A stretch of 64,000 nt of DNA from JBBARC01 sp040400005 (GCA_040400005.1 JBBARC010000012.1:3319-67318); one strand, 5' to 3'. Shown: positions 1 through 8,101, counted from the stretch's first letter. Notes: a model not told the origin generated them from the letters alone. Program-made: numbers and translations.

Positions 1-230
1 GTTTGGTGGTGGCGCGGATTTCGCCCATGCGGGGCGGAACTTAGGTCGGCGGTAACGGCCATGCCGCCGGCCCACATGGCGAGCAGCAACGAGGTGAGGG
101 CTATGCGGCGCGCGCCGAGGCGGAGGCCATCGTCGAGGGCGAGTAGCTCGATCAGGAAGATGGTGGCGAATAGGGCTGCGATGCCGAAGGACAGCAGAGT
201 TACGATCAAGTGTCCGTAAGCGTTCAGCAT
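1..230 (-). CDS. hypothetical small membrane protein (3' end outside window)
   Basis: The reading frame runs from an ATG at 230 off the left edge of the window, so the C-terminus is missing. The visible part (about 76 residues) has a hydrophobic segment near residues 8-28 (HLIVTLLSFGIAALFATIFL) and a second near 45-60 (ALTSLLLAMWAGGMA), so it is probably an integral membrane protein with at least two helices. It starts 6 bases after the zur stop codon and is probably co-transcribed with it, which hints at a role in metal homeostasis, but no family was recognised. The good coding pattern and close spacing support a real gene; the function is unknown. Confidence 0.5.
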   Translation of the reverse strand, partial: MLNAYGHLIVTLLSFGIAALFATIFLIELLALDDGLRLGARRIALTSLLLAMWAGGMAVTADLSSAPHGRNPRHHQ

Positions 231-236
231 GGCGGG

Positions 237-746
237 CTAGTCCTTTAGGGCGAGGTTTGCGGTGCAGGCGGCGCAGATGCCATCGACTTCGACCAGGGTT
301 GCGGTGACGGTAAAGCCTGCGCGCAAGGCCGCATTGGCAACGGCGTGGGCGATGGCGTGGTCTTCAACTTCATGCGCGCGGCCGCAGGTTTTGCAGATGA
401 GAAATTGCACCGGGTGGGGGTGATCGGCTTCTTCGTGGCAGGGCACGAAGGCGTTGAGGCGCTCTATGCGGTGGATAAGGCCCTGGGCGAGCAGGAAATC
501 GAGCGCGCGGTAGATGGTGGGGGGCTGGCCGCTGCCGGTTTGGGCGCGCAGGCGATCGAGCAGGGCGTAGGCGCCCAAAGGTTCGTGGGCCTCGAGGACA
601 AGGGCGAGCACATCGCGGCGGGATTGGGTGAGTTTGGCGCCGCGGCTAGTGCAGGCGAGGCTCGCGCGGTTCAGGCGCGCGGTGAGGCTTGCTGGTGGTG
701 CGGGGTGTTTGGTTTTGGGGCGCGGTGCGGGCATTGCGGGGGACAT
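237..746 (-). CDS. zur: Fur-family zinc uptake regulator Zur
   Basis: A 169-residue Fur-family repressor. A winged-helix N-terminal half (TQSRRDVLALV near 40-50, PPTIYRALDFLL near 75-86) is followed by a metal-binding dimerisation half. Two CxxC pairs, C118/C121 and C158/C161, match the structural zinc site of Zur, and a His-rich stretch (DHPHPVQF) precedes the first pair. In this family Zn-loaded protein represses zinc import. The znuACB genes lie 0.7 kb away on the other strand, which supports Zur over Fur, Mur or PerR. It has an Ala/Pro-rich N-terminal extension of about 20 residues, so the real start could be the internal Met5 or later. Assignment rests on motifs and neighbourhood. Confidence 0.88.
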   Translation of the reverse strand: MSPAMPAPRPKTKHPAPPASLTARLNRASLACTSRGAKLTQSRRDVLALVLEAHEPLGAYALLDRLRAQTGSGQPPTIYRALDFLLAQGLIHRIERLNAFVPCHEEADHPHPVQFLICKTCGRAHEVEDHAIAHAVANAALRAGFTVTATLVEVDGICAACTANLALKD

Positions 747-793
747 TGCCCGGCGGGGGCGGATATCTCAAGTTTCACGGCGGTGATGGTTTG

Positions 794-814
794 TGATATC
801 GTACGCCGATATCA
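794..814. promoter_or_regulatory. 8-bp inverted repeat upstream of vapBC, probable operator
   Basis: TGATATCG and CGATATCA form a perfect inverted repeat separated by TACGC, 30 bases before the vapB start and 47 bases before zur on the other strand. VapB ribbon-helix-helix proteins bind such palindromes to autoregulate their operon. It does not look like a Zur box. The binding protein is inferred. Confidence 0.45.
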
Positions 815-843
815 TGTGTTGATGTGGCGAGGTGGATAGAGCG

Positions 844-1059
844 ATGCGAACGCTGGTGGATATTGGGGATGCGGAGATTGGCGCGTTGGACGCGTTGGCG
901 CAGCGGCAAGGGCAATCGCGGGCGGCGGTGATCAGGCGGGCGGTGGACGATTTTTTGGCGCGCAACCGGCTAGGGGATGCTGGTGAGGCGTTTGGGTTGT
1001 GGGGCGCTGAGGGGCTGGATGGGGTGGCATATCAGCGCAATCTGCGCGACGAATGGTAA
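844..1059 (+). CDS. vapB: VapB-type ribbon-helix-helix antitoxin
   Basis: A 71-residue protein beginning MRTLVDIGDAEIGALDALAQ, the beta-strand and first helix of a ribbon-helix-helix DNA-binding fold, followed by a second helix (SRAAVIRRAVDDFLARN). The C-terminal part (GLWGAEGLDGVAYQRNLRDEW) is the likely toxin-binding segment. An in-frame GTG at 832 exists, but the ATG at 844 gives the usual N-terminus. Its stop codon overlaps the vapC start by 7 bases, the tight coupling seen in toxin-antitoxin operons. It should neutralise the adjacent PIN toxin and repress the operon through the palindrome at 794-814. Confidence 0.85.
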   Translation: MRTLVDIGDAEIGALDALAQRQGQSRAAVIRRAVDDFLARNRLGDAGEAFGLWGAEGLDGVAYQRNLRDEW

Positions 1060-1418
1060 AAGCGCTTTTTGATACCAATATTTTGATCGATTACTTTCGC
1101 GGTATTGCCGAGGCGCGGGTTGAATTGGCGCGTTACGAAGACAAAGCGATCAGTATTGTGACGTGGATCGAGGTGATGGCGGGTGCGGCGCCGGCGGTTG
1201 GCGAAGTGACTGAGCGGTTTTTGCAGGGGTTTAGCGTGATCGCGGTGGATGCGGCGGTGGCGCGGCGGGCGGTTGTGTTGCGGCGGGAGCGGCGGATACG
1301 GTTGCCCGATGCGGTGATTTGGGCGTCGGCGCAGGTGCATTTTATGCTGCTGGTATCGCGCGACGAGAAAGATTTTCCGGGTGGGGACCCGGGGATTCGG
1401 GTGCCTTACCGGCTGTAG
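1053..1418 (+). CDS. vapC: VapC-type PIN-domain ribonuclease toxin
   Basis: A 121-residue PIN-domain protein. The acidic metal-binding residues of the family are all visible: D7 in FDTNILID, E40 in WIEVMAG, D86 in LPDAVIWASA and D104/D107 in SRDEKDF. PIN toxins are Mg-dependent endoribonucleases that cleave tRNA or rRNA when the antitoxin is degraded. It overlaps vapB and is translated in the same direction. Length and residues are complete, so it is probably functional. The target RNA cannot be predicted from sequence. Confidence 0.88.
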   Translation: MVKALFDTNILIDYFRGIAEARVELARYEDKAISIVTWIEVMAGAAPAVGEVTERFLQGFSVIAVDAAVARRAVVLRRERRIRLPDAVIWASAQVHFMLLVSRDEKDFPGGDPGIRVPYRL

Positions 1419-1444
1419 CCGCCACGCGGTTGCGCGGTGGTTTT

Positions 1445-1461
1445 GTTATGTTATACCATAC
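1445..1461. promoter_or_regulatory. possible Zur box ahead of znuACB
   Basis: The AT-rich GTTATGTTATACCATAC lies at the start of znuA. Its left half, ATGTTATA, matches the proteobacterial Zur-box half site; the right half is degenerate. It overlaps the chosen ATG of znuA at 1448; if this is the operator, translation may begin instead at the ATG at 1466. Confidence 0.35.
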
Positions 1462-2368
1462 AGGGATGGCTGGTTTTTTCTTATCGCGTGTCGTGGTGTC
1501 ACCTGTGGCGTTTTTGTTGGGCGTGCTTGCGGGTGGTGCGGCGGTGGCGGCGCCAATTTCTATTATGGCGGCGGAATCTGTGTACGGCGGCATTGCCGCG
1601 CGTATCGCTGGGCCGGCGGCGGTGGTGACCTCTATTTTGAGCAACCCGGCGCAGGACCCGCACGCGTTTGAGCCGAGCCCTGGCATTGCGCGTGATGTGG
1701 CGGCGGCCCAAATCGTGATTGGTAATGGGGCAGGGTATGATGGCTGGCTGGATAAACTGATTGCGGCTAATCCTTCGGCGGGGCGCAGTGTGATTTCGGT
1801 TGCAGGGTTGATGCACCGCACGGCTGAGCAAAATCCGCATGTGTGGTATAATCCGCGCGCCATTACCGCACTGGCGGCGGCATTGACCGTGGCGCTGTCG
1901 GCGGCGGACCCTGGGCACGCGGCAAAGTTTGAAGCCAATCGTGATGCGCTGTTTGCATCTTTGCTGCCGCTGGAAAGCAAGATTGGCGTTTTGCGGGCGC
2001 AGTTTCATGGTGTGCCGGTGGCGGCGACTGAGCCTGTATTTGGGGAGATGGCCGGGGCCATTGGGTTGGTGATGACCAACGAGCGGTTTCAGTTGGCGGT
2101 GATGAACGGTAGCGAACCGCGGCCATCGGATATTGCGCGGTTTGAAGATGATTTGCAAAACCATCGGGTGCGGCTGCTGATTTATAATACGCAGACTGAA
2201 AGCCCGACCATTGCGCGGTTGCGCGAGGTTGCGCGTGGTAATGGTATTTTGGTGGTGGGGGTGAGCGAAACTCAGCCGGCGGGCCAAAGCTATGAAGCTT
2301 GGATGATGGCAGCACTTGATCAGTTGGATGGGTTGACGACGCCGGATTTTCGGACATTACGAAAATGA
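1448..2368 (+). CDS. znuA: metal (zinc) ABC transporter substrate-binding protein
   Basis: A cluster A-I solute-binding protein of about 306 residues with an N-terminal signal peptide (hydrophobic from residue 17, cleavage near AVAA). Likely metal ligands are H72 (DPHAFEPSP), H131 (NPHVWYNP), E195 (TEPVFGEMAG) and E274 (SETQPAG). Classical ZnuA proteins have a third His where E195 lies and an acidic His-rich loop; both are absent here, so Mn or Fe binding cannot be excluded. Neighbouring zur and a possible Zur box favour zinc. The open frame extends back to 1319 inside vapC; the ATG at 1448 has GGTGG 7 bases upstream. The alternative start is 1466. Confidence 0.8.
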   Translation: MLYHTGMAGFFLSRVVVSPVAFLLGVLAGGAAVAAPISIMAAESVYGGIAARIAGPAAVVTSILSNPAQDPHAFEPSPGIARDVAAAQIVIGNGAGYDGWLDKLIAANPSAGRSVISVAGLMHRTAEQNPHVWYNPRAITALAAALTVALSAADPGHAAKFEANRDALFASLLPLESKIGVLRAQFHGVPVAATEPVFGEMAGAIGLVMTNERFQLAVMNGSEPRPSDIARFEDDLQNHRVRLLIYNTQTESPTIARLREVARGNGILVVGVSETQPAGQSYEAWMMAALDQLDGLTTPDFRTLRK

Positions 2369-2393
2369 TGTGGCGCGTGTTGGTGCCGGCGGC

Positions 2394-3212
2394 ATGAGTT
2401 TTATTGTTGTTGATCACGTGACCTTGGCGCCGGGGCGTGATGCGGTGCTGCGCGATATTTCTTTGCAGATTGAGGCTGGGGAATTTATCGGCGTGCTGGG
2501 GCCCAATGGGGCGGGGAAAACCACGTTGTTGCGGGCGTTGCTCGGGGTGTTGGCGCCGCGGGCGGGGGGTATTACTATTGGTGGGCAAAGTGTTAGGCCG
2601 GGTAATACAGATATTGGTTACATGCCGCAGACGCGCAGTATTCCGCCGGGGTTAAAATTGTCCGGGCGGGCGTTTGTGGCGGCGGCGGCGCGTAGCGGTT
2701 GGGGGCTGGGGTGGGGTGATAAGGCTAGCCGCATGGCGGTGGCGGCGGCGTTGGATTTGGTGGAGGCAAGCGCGCTTGCCGATGAACCGTTGAGCACGCT
2801 TTCTGGCGGGCAGCGCCAACGTTTGTTGCTGGCGCAGGCTTTGTTGGGTGCGCCGCGGTTGTTGCTGTTGGATGAGCCGTTGATTAGCCTGGACCCGACG
2901 CGGCAAAAAACGGTGATTGATTTGATCAGCCGGGTGCAGCGCAACACTCGCGCTACTGTGCTGTTTACGGCGCACGAATTAAACCCGTTATTGGGGGCGC
3001 TGGATCGGGTGCTGTATTTGGGTAATGGCAGTGCAGCCCTTGGCACTGTTGATGAGGTGATTACGGCACCGGTGTTATCGGCATTGTATGGCGCCGAGAT
3101 TGAGGTGGTGCGGGCCGGCGGGCATGTGTTTGTGATGGCCGGCGGGGCGGATTTGGAACGTGGTGCGCATGATCATGAACATGATGATGGACACGATCAC
3201 CATGGGCATTAG
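2394..3212 (+). CDS. znuC: zinc ABC transporter ATP-binding protein with His-rich tail
   Basis: A 272-residue ABC ATPase. Walker A is GPNGAGKTT, the signature is LSGGQRQRL and Walker B is LLLLDEPL, followed by the H-loop in FTAHELNP. It energises ZnuB for periplasmic metal import. The last 16 residues carry seven histidines (HDHEHDDGHDHHGH), a probable cytoplasmic metal-binding tail. The ATG at 2394 starts the usual MSFIVVDHVTL N-terminus; a GTG at 2370 would add eight residues. It follows znuA by 25 bases and precedes znuB by 9 bases, so the three form one operon. Confidence 0.87.
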   Translation: MSFIVVDHVTLAPGRDAVLRDISLQIEAGEFIGVLGPNGAGKTTLLRALLGVLAPRAGGITIGGQSVRPGNTDIGYMPQTRSIPPGLKLSGRAFVAAAARSGWGLGWGDKASRMAVAAALDLVEASALADEPLSTLSGGQRQRLLLAQALLGAPRLLLLDEPLISLDPTRQKTVIDLISRVQRNTRATVLFTAHELNPLLGALDRVLYLGNGSAALGTVDEVITAPVLSALYGAEIEVVRAGGHVFVMAGGADLERGAHDHEHDDGHDHHGH

Positions 3213-3221
3213 GTAGGCGCG

Positions 3222-4001
3222 ATGTTTGCTTATGAATTTATGCGCCATGCGTTTGCGGCGGCTTTTTTGGTGGCGATTTTGGCATCAAGCACCGGGTATT
3301 TTTTGGTGTTGCGGCGGCAGAGTTTTGCCGGCCACGCGCTGGCGCATATGGGGTTTACCGGGGCTGCCGGCGCGTTGCTGATCGGCGTGCCGCCGCTGTT
3401 GGGTTTGCTGACGGCGGCTGGTTTGGGTGGCCTGGCGATTGGGTTTTTGGGCGAGCGGGCGGGCGAACGTGATGTGACCATCGGCGTTGTGCTGGCGATG
3501 GCCTTGGGGTTGGGCGTGCTGCTGTTGAGCCGGGTGAGCGTGCAGGCCAATGCGGCGACATCGCTGTTGTTTGGCAATGTGTTTGGGGTTGACCGGCAAA
3601 CTTTGGTAATACTTGCGGCGATGACGGTTGCGGGCGTTGCTGGTTTGGCGGTGATTAGCCGTAATTTATTGTTTGCAACATTGCACCCCGAGCTTGCGGC
3701 GGCGCGGGGTATTCCGGTGCGTGCGGTATCGGTTATGTTTTTGCTGATTGTGGCGCTGGCGGTTGCGGCATCGGCGCAGATTGTTGGTGTGTTGCTGGTG
3801 TTTACGCTGATGGTGGCGCCGGCGGCGGCGGCGTTGCGGGTGTGCCGCACGGTGGGTGGCGGCATTTTGCTGACGGTTGCATTGGCATTGGGTGAGGCGT
3901 TGGGCGGCATAGTGCTTGCGTATGTGACCGACACACCGCCGAGTTTTTGGATCGCCACTTTGGGTGGGGCGGTTTATTTGGCGGCGGCTCGGTTTGGGTA
4001 G
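3222..4001 (+). CDS. znuB: zinc ABC transporter permease
   Basis: A 259-residue polytopic membrane protein of the ABC-3 family, with about eight hydrophobic helices. It includes the family region GHALAHMGFTGAAGALLIG near residues 33-51. It forms the inner-membrane channel for metal delivered by the substrate-binding protein and powered by ZnuC, and completes the operon. AGG upstream of the ATG serves as ribosome binding site. No frameshift or truncation is seen; the length is usual for ZnuB. Confidence 0.87.
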   Translation: MFAYEFMRHAFAAAFLVAILASSTGYFLVLRRQSFAGHALAHMGFTGAAGALLIGVPPLLGLLTAAGLGGLAIGFLGERAGERDVTIGVVLAMALGLGVLLLSRVSVQANAATSLLFGNVFGVDRQTLVILAAMTVAGVAGLAVISRNLLFATLHPELAAARGIPVRAVSVMFLLIVALAVAASAQIVGVLLVFTLMVAPAAAALRVCRTVGGGILLTVALALGEALGGIVLAYVTDTPPSFWIATLGGAVYLAAARFG

Positions 4002-4118
4002 TGGGTCAGTTTGCGTGTGCCGGTGTCACCGACGCACGCGACAGGGCAGGCCGTTGCCGCCATGCGCCCATGGGGGTGCTGGCGCCGGTCCGGCCGCTTT
4101 GTTGGCAGCTTGCGGTGG

Positions 4119-4145
4119 TGCATGACGATTCGCTCATCCGCCAGC
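4119..4145. repeat. degenerate REP sequence
   Basis: Read on the minus strand this segment contains GAGCGAATCGTC between near-complementary flanks. It closely resembles the loop AAGCGAAGCGTC of the two REPs that flank the RAYT gene near 47.3-48.0 kb. The stem has mismatches, so it looks like a relic. Confidence 0.4.
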
Positions 4146-4180
4146 GGGCGTTGTGGATAGCTGGGCCCCGGGTTTCACCC

Positions 4181-4243
4181 GGGCTACTAGGGCTACTAGG
4201 GCTACTAAGGCTACTAAGGCTATTGGGGCTATTGGGGCTATTG
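4181..4243. repeat. 9-bp tandem repeat, seven units
   Basis: Seven consecutive 9-base units change gradually from GGGCTACTA through AGGCTACTA and AGGCTATTG to GGGCTATTG. They are preceded by a CCCGGG-TTTCA-CCCGGG hairpin at 4167-4183. The array lies between the convergent znuB and class II aldolase genes. A small open frame across it gives only Leu/Gly-rich low complexity and is not considered coding. Confidence 0.75.
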
Positions 4244-4258
4244 GGGCGGGGAGGCTGA

Positions 4259-5023
4259 TCAGGTGCGGTAGCTGGGATCTAGCCGATCGAGTTTGCGCAG
4301 AAGTGCTGGCCAGACCAGGAAATTAGCGACCGCGGTGGTGCCATCGGATTGGCCGAGGTCGGCGTTTTTGGTGATGACGCCAGCATCGGTTGGGTAATCA
4401 TCGTTACCTAAAATGCGCGTGCGGACCTGCATGGTGCAGGCGCGTTCGAGGAAGTACATGCGCAAAAACGCTTCGGCGCAGTTGCGGCCGATGGTGAGGG
4501 TGCCGTGATTGCGTAGCAGCATGAGGTTTTTGGTGCCGAGATCGTTTTGTAGGCGGGGGCGTTCGTCGTGATCTAACGCAACACCTTCGTAATCGTGGTA
4601 GGCGAGATCGTTGAAGATTAATTGTGCGGTTTGGTTGAGGGGTTTTAGGCCTTCGCGCGATGTGGCGACCGCGGTGCCATCGGGGGTGTGCACGTGGATG
4701 ACGCAGCCGGCATCTTCGCGCACGTCGTGGACGGCGGAGTGGATGGTGAAGCCGGCGGGGTTGACCATGTTTTCGCTGGGGGCAACCTTTTGGCCGTCCA
4801 TACCGACTTTGATCAGGCTGGAGGCGGTGATTTCTTCGAACATGAAGCCATAGGGGTTGATCAGAAAATGATGATCGGGCCCGGGGATGCGGGCGGAGAT
4901 GTGGGTGAAGACGAGATCATCCCAGCCGTAGAGGGCGACCAGGCGGTAGCAGGCGGCGAGATCGACGCGGATTTTCCATTCGTCGTCGGTGATGCCTTCG
5001 TGCGGTAAGGTGGCGGCGTCCAT
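4259..5023 (-). CDS. class II aldolase/adducin family protein
   Basis: A 254-residue class II aldolase/adducin-fold protein. Family metal-binding regions are visible: HISARIPGPDHHFLINP near residues 41-57, VIHVHTPDG near 108-116 and LLRNHGTLTIG near 168-178. Members are Zn-dependent aldolases, epimerases or dehydratases acting on phosphorylated sugars, but many bacterial homologues of this size have unknown substrates. It stands alone between convergent znuB and the co-directional lytic transglycosylase gene, so context does not reveal its pathway. All His ligands are present, which argues for an enzyme and not an adducin-like inactive member. Confidence 0.8.
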   Translation of the reverse strand: MDAATLPHEGITDDEWKIRVDLAACYRLVALYGWDDLVFTHISARIPGPDHHFLINPYGFMFEEITASSLIKVGMDGQKVAPSENMVNPAGFTIHSAVHDVREDAGCVIHVHTPDGTAVATSREGLKPLNQTAQLIFNDLAYHDYEGVALDHDERPRLQNDLGTKNLMLLRNHGTLTIGRNCAEAFLRMYFLERACTMQVRTRILGNDDYPTDAGVITKNADLGQSDGTTAVANFLVWPALLRKLDRLDPSYRT

Positions 5024-5128
5024 GTGGTCAATCTCCCCGTTGTACTAAGCCGATCCTACACACCCAAGGCGCAGTTGAAAATATGGCCCCCGCATGCGGT
5101 GCCCAGCGCCCCCCAGGCCCCAAACTAA

Positions 5129-5173
5129 CAAAAAGTCTTTTGCTTCTTTTCTTCAGAAAAGAAGGCCCTTTCC
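5129..5173. repeat. solo half copy of the TIR-hairpin element
   Basis: AAAAGTCTTTTGCTTC followed by TTTTCTTCAGAAAAGAAGG is the right arm of the dispersed inverted-repeat element found at seven other places. The left arm is missing. Its outer end runs directly into the stop codon of the lytic transglycosylase gene. Confidence 0.8.
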
Positions 5174-7093
5174 TTAATTCCCCGCCGCCCCCGGCAGCCC
5201 CAAAGGCAGCAGCGTGCCTTTGTTATAAATGGTGCTGCTTTCCAGCACGCGGGCGACGTAGCCGCGGGTTTCGGCGGCGGGGATGTGGTCTACCCAGAAG
5301 GCGACGCCGTTGAGGTCCGCCGGGGGGGTGGGGGTGGTTTGCAGCCAGCTCTGCACGCGGTGGGGGCCGGCGTTATAGGCGGCGATAGCGTAGGGGGCGA
5401 TGCCGCCGAATTTGCTGAGTAATTGGCCGAGGTAGGCGGTGCCCAGGGTCATGTTGGTGGCGGGATCGACCAGCATACCGGGTTTGAAACTGGCGTGGAT
5501 ATCGCGGGCGACGCCGGCGGCGGTGGCGGGCAGTAATTGCATCAGGCCGATGGCGCCGGCTGAGGATTGTACTGCGGGATCAAAGCTGCTTTCCTGGCGC
5601 ATGATTCCCAGGGCCAAGGCGGTTGGCACGGCGTTGGGCGGAGGGATGCAGGGCGACGGCCAGCCGGTTTGTGGCAGGGCTATGCCGAGGCGGCCGGCCA
5701 TGCGGGCGATTTGCACGGCGGCTTCGGGCAGGTTCAGCGCGCGGGCGCGGGCGGCGGCGTAAGCCAATGCGGGTGGGGTGGCGGCTTGGTCGGCGGCCCG
5801 TTCAATGAAGAGGGCGGCGTGGTGGCGTTCGTTCATATCCGCCAAAATGGCGGCGGCGTGGGCGAGATCGGACGCATCGAAGATTTGGGCGGTGGCGGTA
5901 TCGGTGGGGGGATCGCGCAAGGCTGCCAGCATGGCGGGCAGTTTGGCGGCGTCCCCTAAGGCAACGATTGCGGCTTGGCCGTAAAAATTGGTCGGGTAAC
6001 GGGCGGCTTGGGCGAAGGCGGCGCGGGCGGCGGTTGCGTTGTTGGCGCGGGCGGCGGTGACACCTTGCCACCATAGGGCGCGACCTTGGGTAACTATACC
6101 GGGGGATAGTTTTGCCATGGCCTGAAAATGGCTGGCGGCGGTGGCGAGATCGGCGTGGTCCCAGGCGATGAGGCCGCGCAGGGCCGCGAGGTCGGGCGCC
6201 ACGGTTGCCGGGGCGGCGGGGTCGGTGGCGGTGGCGTCGGCGGCGGCAAAATCGCCATCGGCCAGCAGCAGGCGGGCGGTGGTGTCGCGTTCGGTGGCGA
6301 AGGCGGCGCGGTGTGCGGCGGGGGCAGCAAGCTCGGCGGCGCCGGTGGGGCCGGCCCAGAGGGTGGCGGCATCACGCAGGGCGCCTTCGCGGCGGGCGGC
6401 GCGGGCTTCTTCAAAGCGCAGCAGGGGGGCGTTGCGCCAGGGGCCATCGGGGGGGAGTTTGGCCAGGGCGGCTGGGGCGGCGGCGTCGTTTGCGTGCAGC
6501 AACACCCAGGCGTTGGCGGTTAGGCGGGGATCGCCGGTAAGGTTTGGCACGATGCGGGCGAGGGTTGGGTTGCCGAGCCAGGCCAGGCGTTCGAAGCGGG
6601 CCCATTGCTGATCGGGGCCGATGGCGGTGGGGAAGGCTGCGCGCAGGGCGGATTCATCCTCGGGGCTGAGGGTGGCTTCGATGTAGGCGCGTTGCGCGAG
6701 GTTTGCGGCGTTTTGGCTGTTGCCGGCGGTTTGTTCGGCTTGCGCGCAGGTGAGCAGGCCGGCGGGGTCGATCGGTGCATGGTCGCGGCATAGGGTTAAT
6801 TGCGCGGGGCCGGGTGGCAGGTCGGTGAGTGATTCGGCCAGGCGGCGGGCGAGCAGGGCGCGTTCAGGCCAGGTTTTATGGGCATCGAGCAAATGGGCGA
6901 TGCCCGTAGGCGGCGGCGCACCAGGGCCGCGTGGTTCGATGGCTGCCAGCCACAGGGTAAGATCGCGGCGCAGCGCAGGATCGGCTGGGGCTGCCGGGGC
7001 AGGGTTGAGCAGTGCGGGCGGCAGGGCGCGCAAGGCGGTTGGCACGGCGAGGGTTGCCATGAGTACGGCTGGGAGAATGGCACCTATTTTCAT
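5174..7093 (-). CDS. slt: soluble lytic murein transglycosylase
   Basis: A 639-residue Slt70-like protein. The start at 7093 (MKIGAILPAVLMATLAV) gives a clear signal peptide; the frame extends 21 codons further upstream without a better start. Residues 30 to about 480 form an Ala-rich alpha-helical superhelix. The C-terminal goose-lysozyme-like SLT domain contains the catalytic Glu in MRQESSFDP, then GAIGLMQLLPATA and YNAGPHRVQSWL. It cleaves peptidoglycan glycan strands to 1,6-anhydromuropeptides in the periplasm. It is divergent from dapA. Its stop codon touches the half repeat element at 5129-5173. Confidence 0.9.
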   Translation of the reverse strand: MKIGAILPAVLMATLAVPTALRALPPALLNPAPAAPADPALRRDLTLWLAAIEPRGPGAPPPTGIAHLLDAHKTWPERALLARRLAESLTDLPPGPAQLTLCRDHAPIDPAGLLTCAQAEQTAGNSQNAANLAQRAYIEATLSPEDESALRAAFPTAIGPDQQWARFERLAWLGNPTLARIVPNLTGDPRLTANAWVLLHANDAAAPAALAKLPPDGPWRNAPLLRFEEARAARREGALRDAATLWAGPTGAAELAAPAAHRAAFATERDTTARLLLADGDFAAADATATDPAAPATVAPDLAALRGLIAWDHADLATAASHFQAMAKLSPGIVTQGRALWWQGVTAARANNATAARAAFAQAARYPTNFYGQAAIVALGDAAKLPAMLAALRDPPTDTATAQIFDASDLAHAAAILADMNERHHAALFIERAADQAATPPALAYAAARARALNLPEAAVQIARMAGRLGIALPQTGWPSPCIPPPNAVPTALALGIMRQESSFDPAVQSSAGAIGLMQLLPATAAGVARDIHASFKPGMLVDPATNMTLGTAYLGQLLSKFGGIAPYAIAAYNAGPHRVQSWLQTTPTPPADLNGVAFWVDHIPAAETRGYVARVLESSTIYNKGTLLPLGLPGAAGN

Positions 7094-7212
7094 GGGGGTA
7101 GCATAACCTACGTGGCGCGGCTTGCCGAGGCATCGGGCGGTGCCTAGTTTGCCCACTCGGCGTGTTATAAGCGGCCGCCGGTGGCCGCCTAATGAGTGTT
7201 GTGTGGAAAAAT

Positions 7213-8091
7213 ATGTATAAAGGCTCGATTGTTGCTCTGTTAACGCCGATGCGCCCCGACGGTCGTGTGGATGAAGACGCTTATGCGGCGTTTATCGACT
7301 GGCAGATTGGCCAAGGCACCGAGGGGATCGTGTCGGTGGGCACCAGCGGGGAAAGCCCCACGCTGAGCCATGCCGAGCATCGCCGGGTGGTGGAAGTGGC
7401 GGTGGCGGCCAGTGGCAAGCGGGTGCCGGTGATTGCCGGGGCCGGATCCAACAGTACAGCCGAGGCGATTGAGCTTGCCCGCCACGCCAAAAACGTTGGT
7501 GCGGACGGGGTGATGGTGGTGACGCCCTATTACAATAAGCCGAGCCAGGACGGGTTGTATCAGCATTTTATGGCGGTGGCGGACGCGACCGATTTGCCGC
7601 TGCTGGTGTATAATGTGCCATCGCGGTCGGTGGTGGATATGAGCGTTGAGACGATGGCGCGGCTGGCGCGGCACCGCAATATTGTGGGGGTGAAAGATGC
7701 CACGGCGAATTTAAGCCGGCCGCTGCACACCAGGCGCGCCTGCGGGGCCGGGTTTATTCAGTTAACCGGGGAAGATCACACGGTGGTGTCGTTTTTGGCC
7801 GCCGGTGGCGATGGCTGCATATCGGTGACCGGCAATATTGTGCCGGGGCTGTGCGCCGAGTTGCACGAAGCCTGGCGCGAGGGGCGGGTGGTTGATGCCA
7901 TCGCCATTCAGGACCGGCTGCTGCCATTGCACGATGCGATGTTTTGCGAAGCAAGCCCAGGGCCGGTGAAATATGCCGCCAGCTTGCTGGGGCGTGCGGG
8001 CGATACGGTGCGTTTGCCGCTGGTGCCAATTTCTGATGCGGCACGGGCGCGCGTGCGCGATGCCATGACCGAGCTTGGGTTGATCGGGTGA
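7213..8091 (+). CDS. dapA: 4-hydroxy-tetrahydrodipicolinate synthase
   Basis: A TIM-barrel enzyme that condenses pyruvate with aspartate semialdehyde in lysine and diaminopimelate synthesis. The substrate motif GTSGESPTL, the PYYNKPSQDGLYQHF region, Tyr in VYNVPSRS and the Schiff-base Lys in GVKDATANL are all present. The start at 7213 (MYKGSIVALLTPM) matches the family N-terminus; an ATG at 7192 would add seven residues. It is divergent from slt and 10 bases upstream of smpB, an arrangement common in alphaproteobacteria. Confidence 0.93.
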   Translation: MYKGSIVALLTPMRPDGRVDEDAYAAFIDWQIGQGTEGIVSVGTSGESPTLSHAEHRRVVEVAVAASGKRVPVIAGAGSNSTAEAIELARHAKNVGADGVMVVTPYYNKPSQDGLYQHFMAVADATDLPLLVYNVPSRSVVDMSVETMARLARHRNIVGVKDATANLSRPLHTRRACGAGFIQLTGEDHTVVSFLAAGGDGCISVTGNIVPGLCAELHEAWREGRVVDAIAIQDRLLPLHDAMFCEASPGPVKYAASLLGRAGDTVRLPLVPISDAARARVRDAMTELGLIG

Positions 8092-8101
8092 GGCACACCT
8101 G

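Noticed and set aside
345..839. 164-codon plus-strand frame opposite zur
   Set aside because: It mirrors zur, which has complete Fur-family motifs on the minus strand.
4181..4243. CRISPR-like array
   Set aside because: The units are 9 bp with no spacers and no cas genes are nearby; this is a simple tandem repeat. The other tandem repeats in the window also lack spacers.
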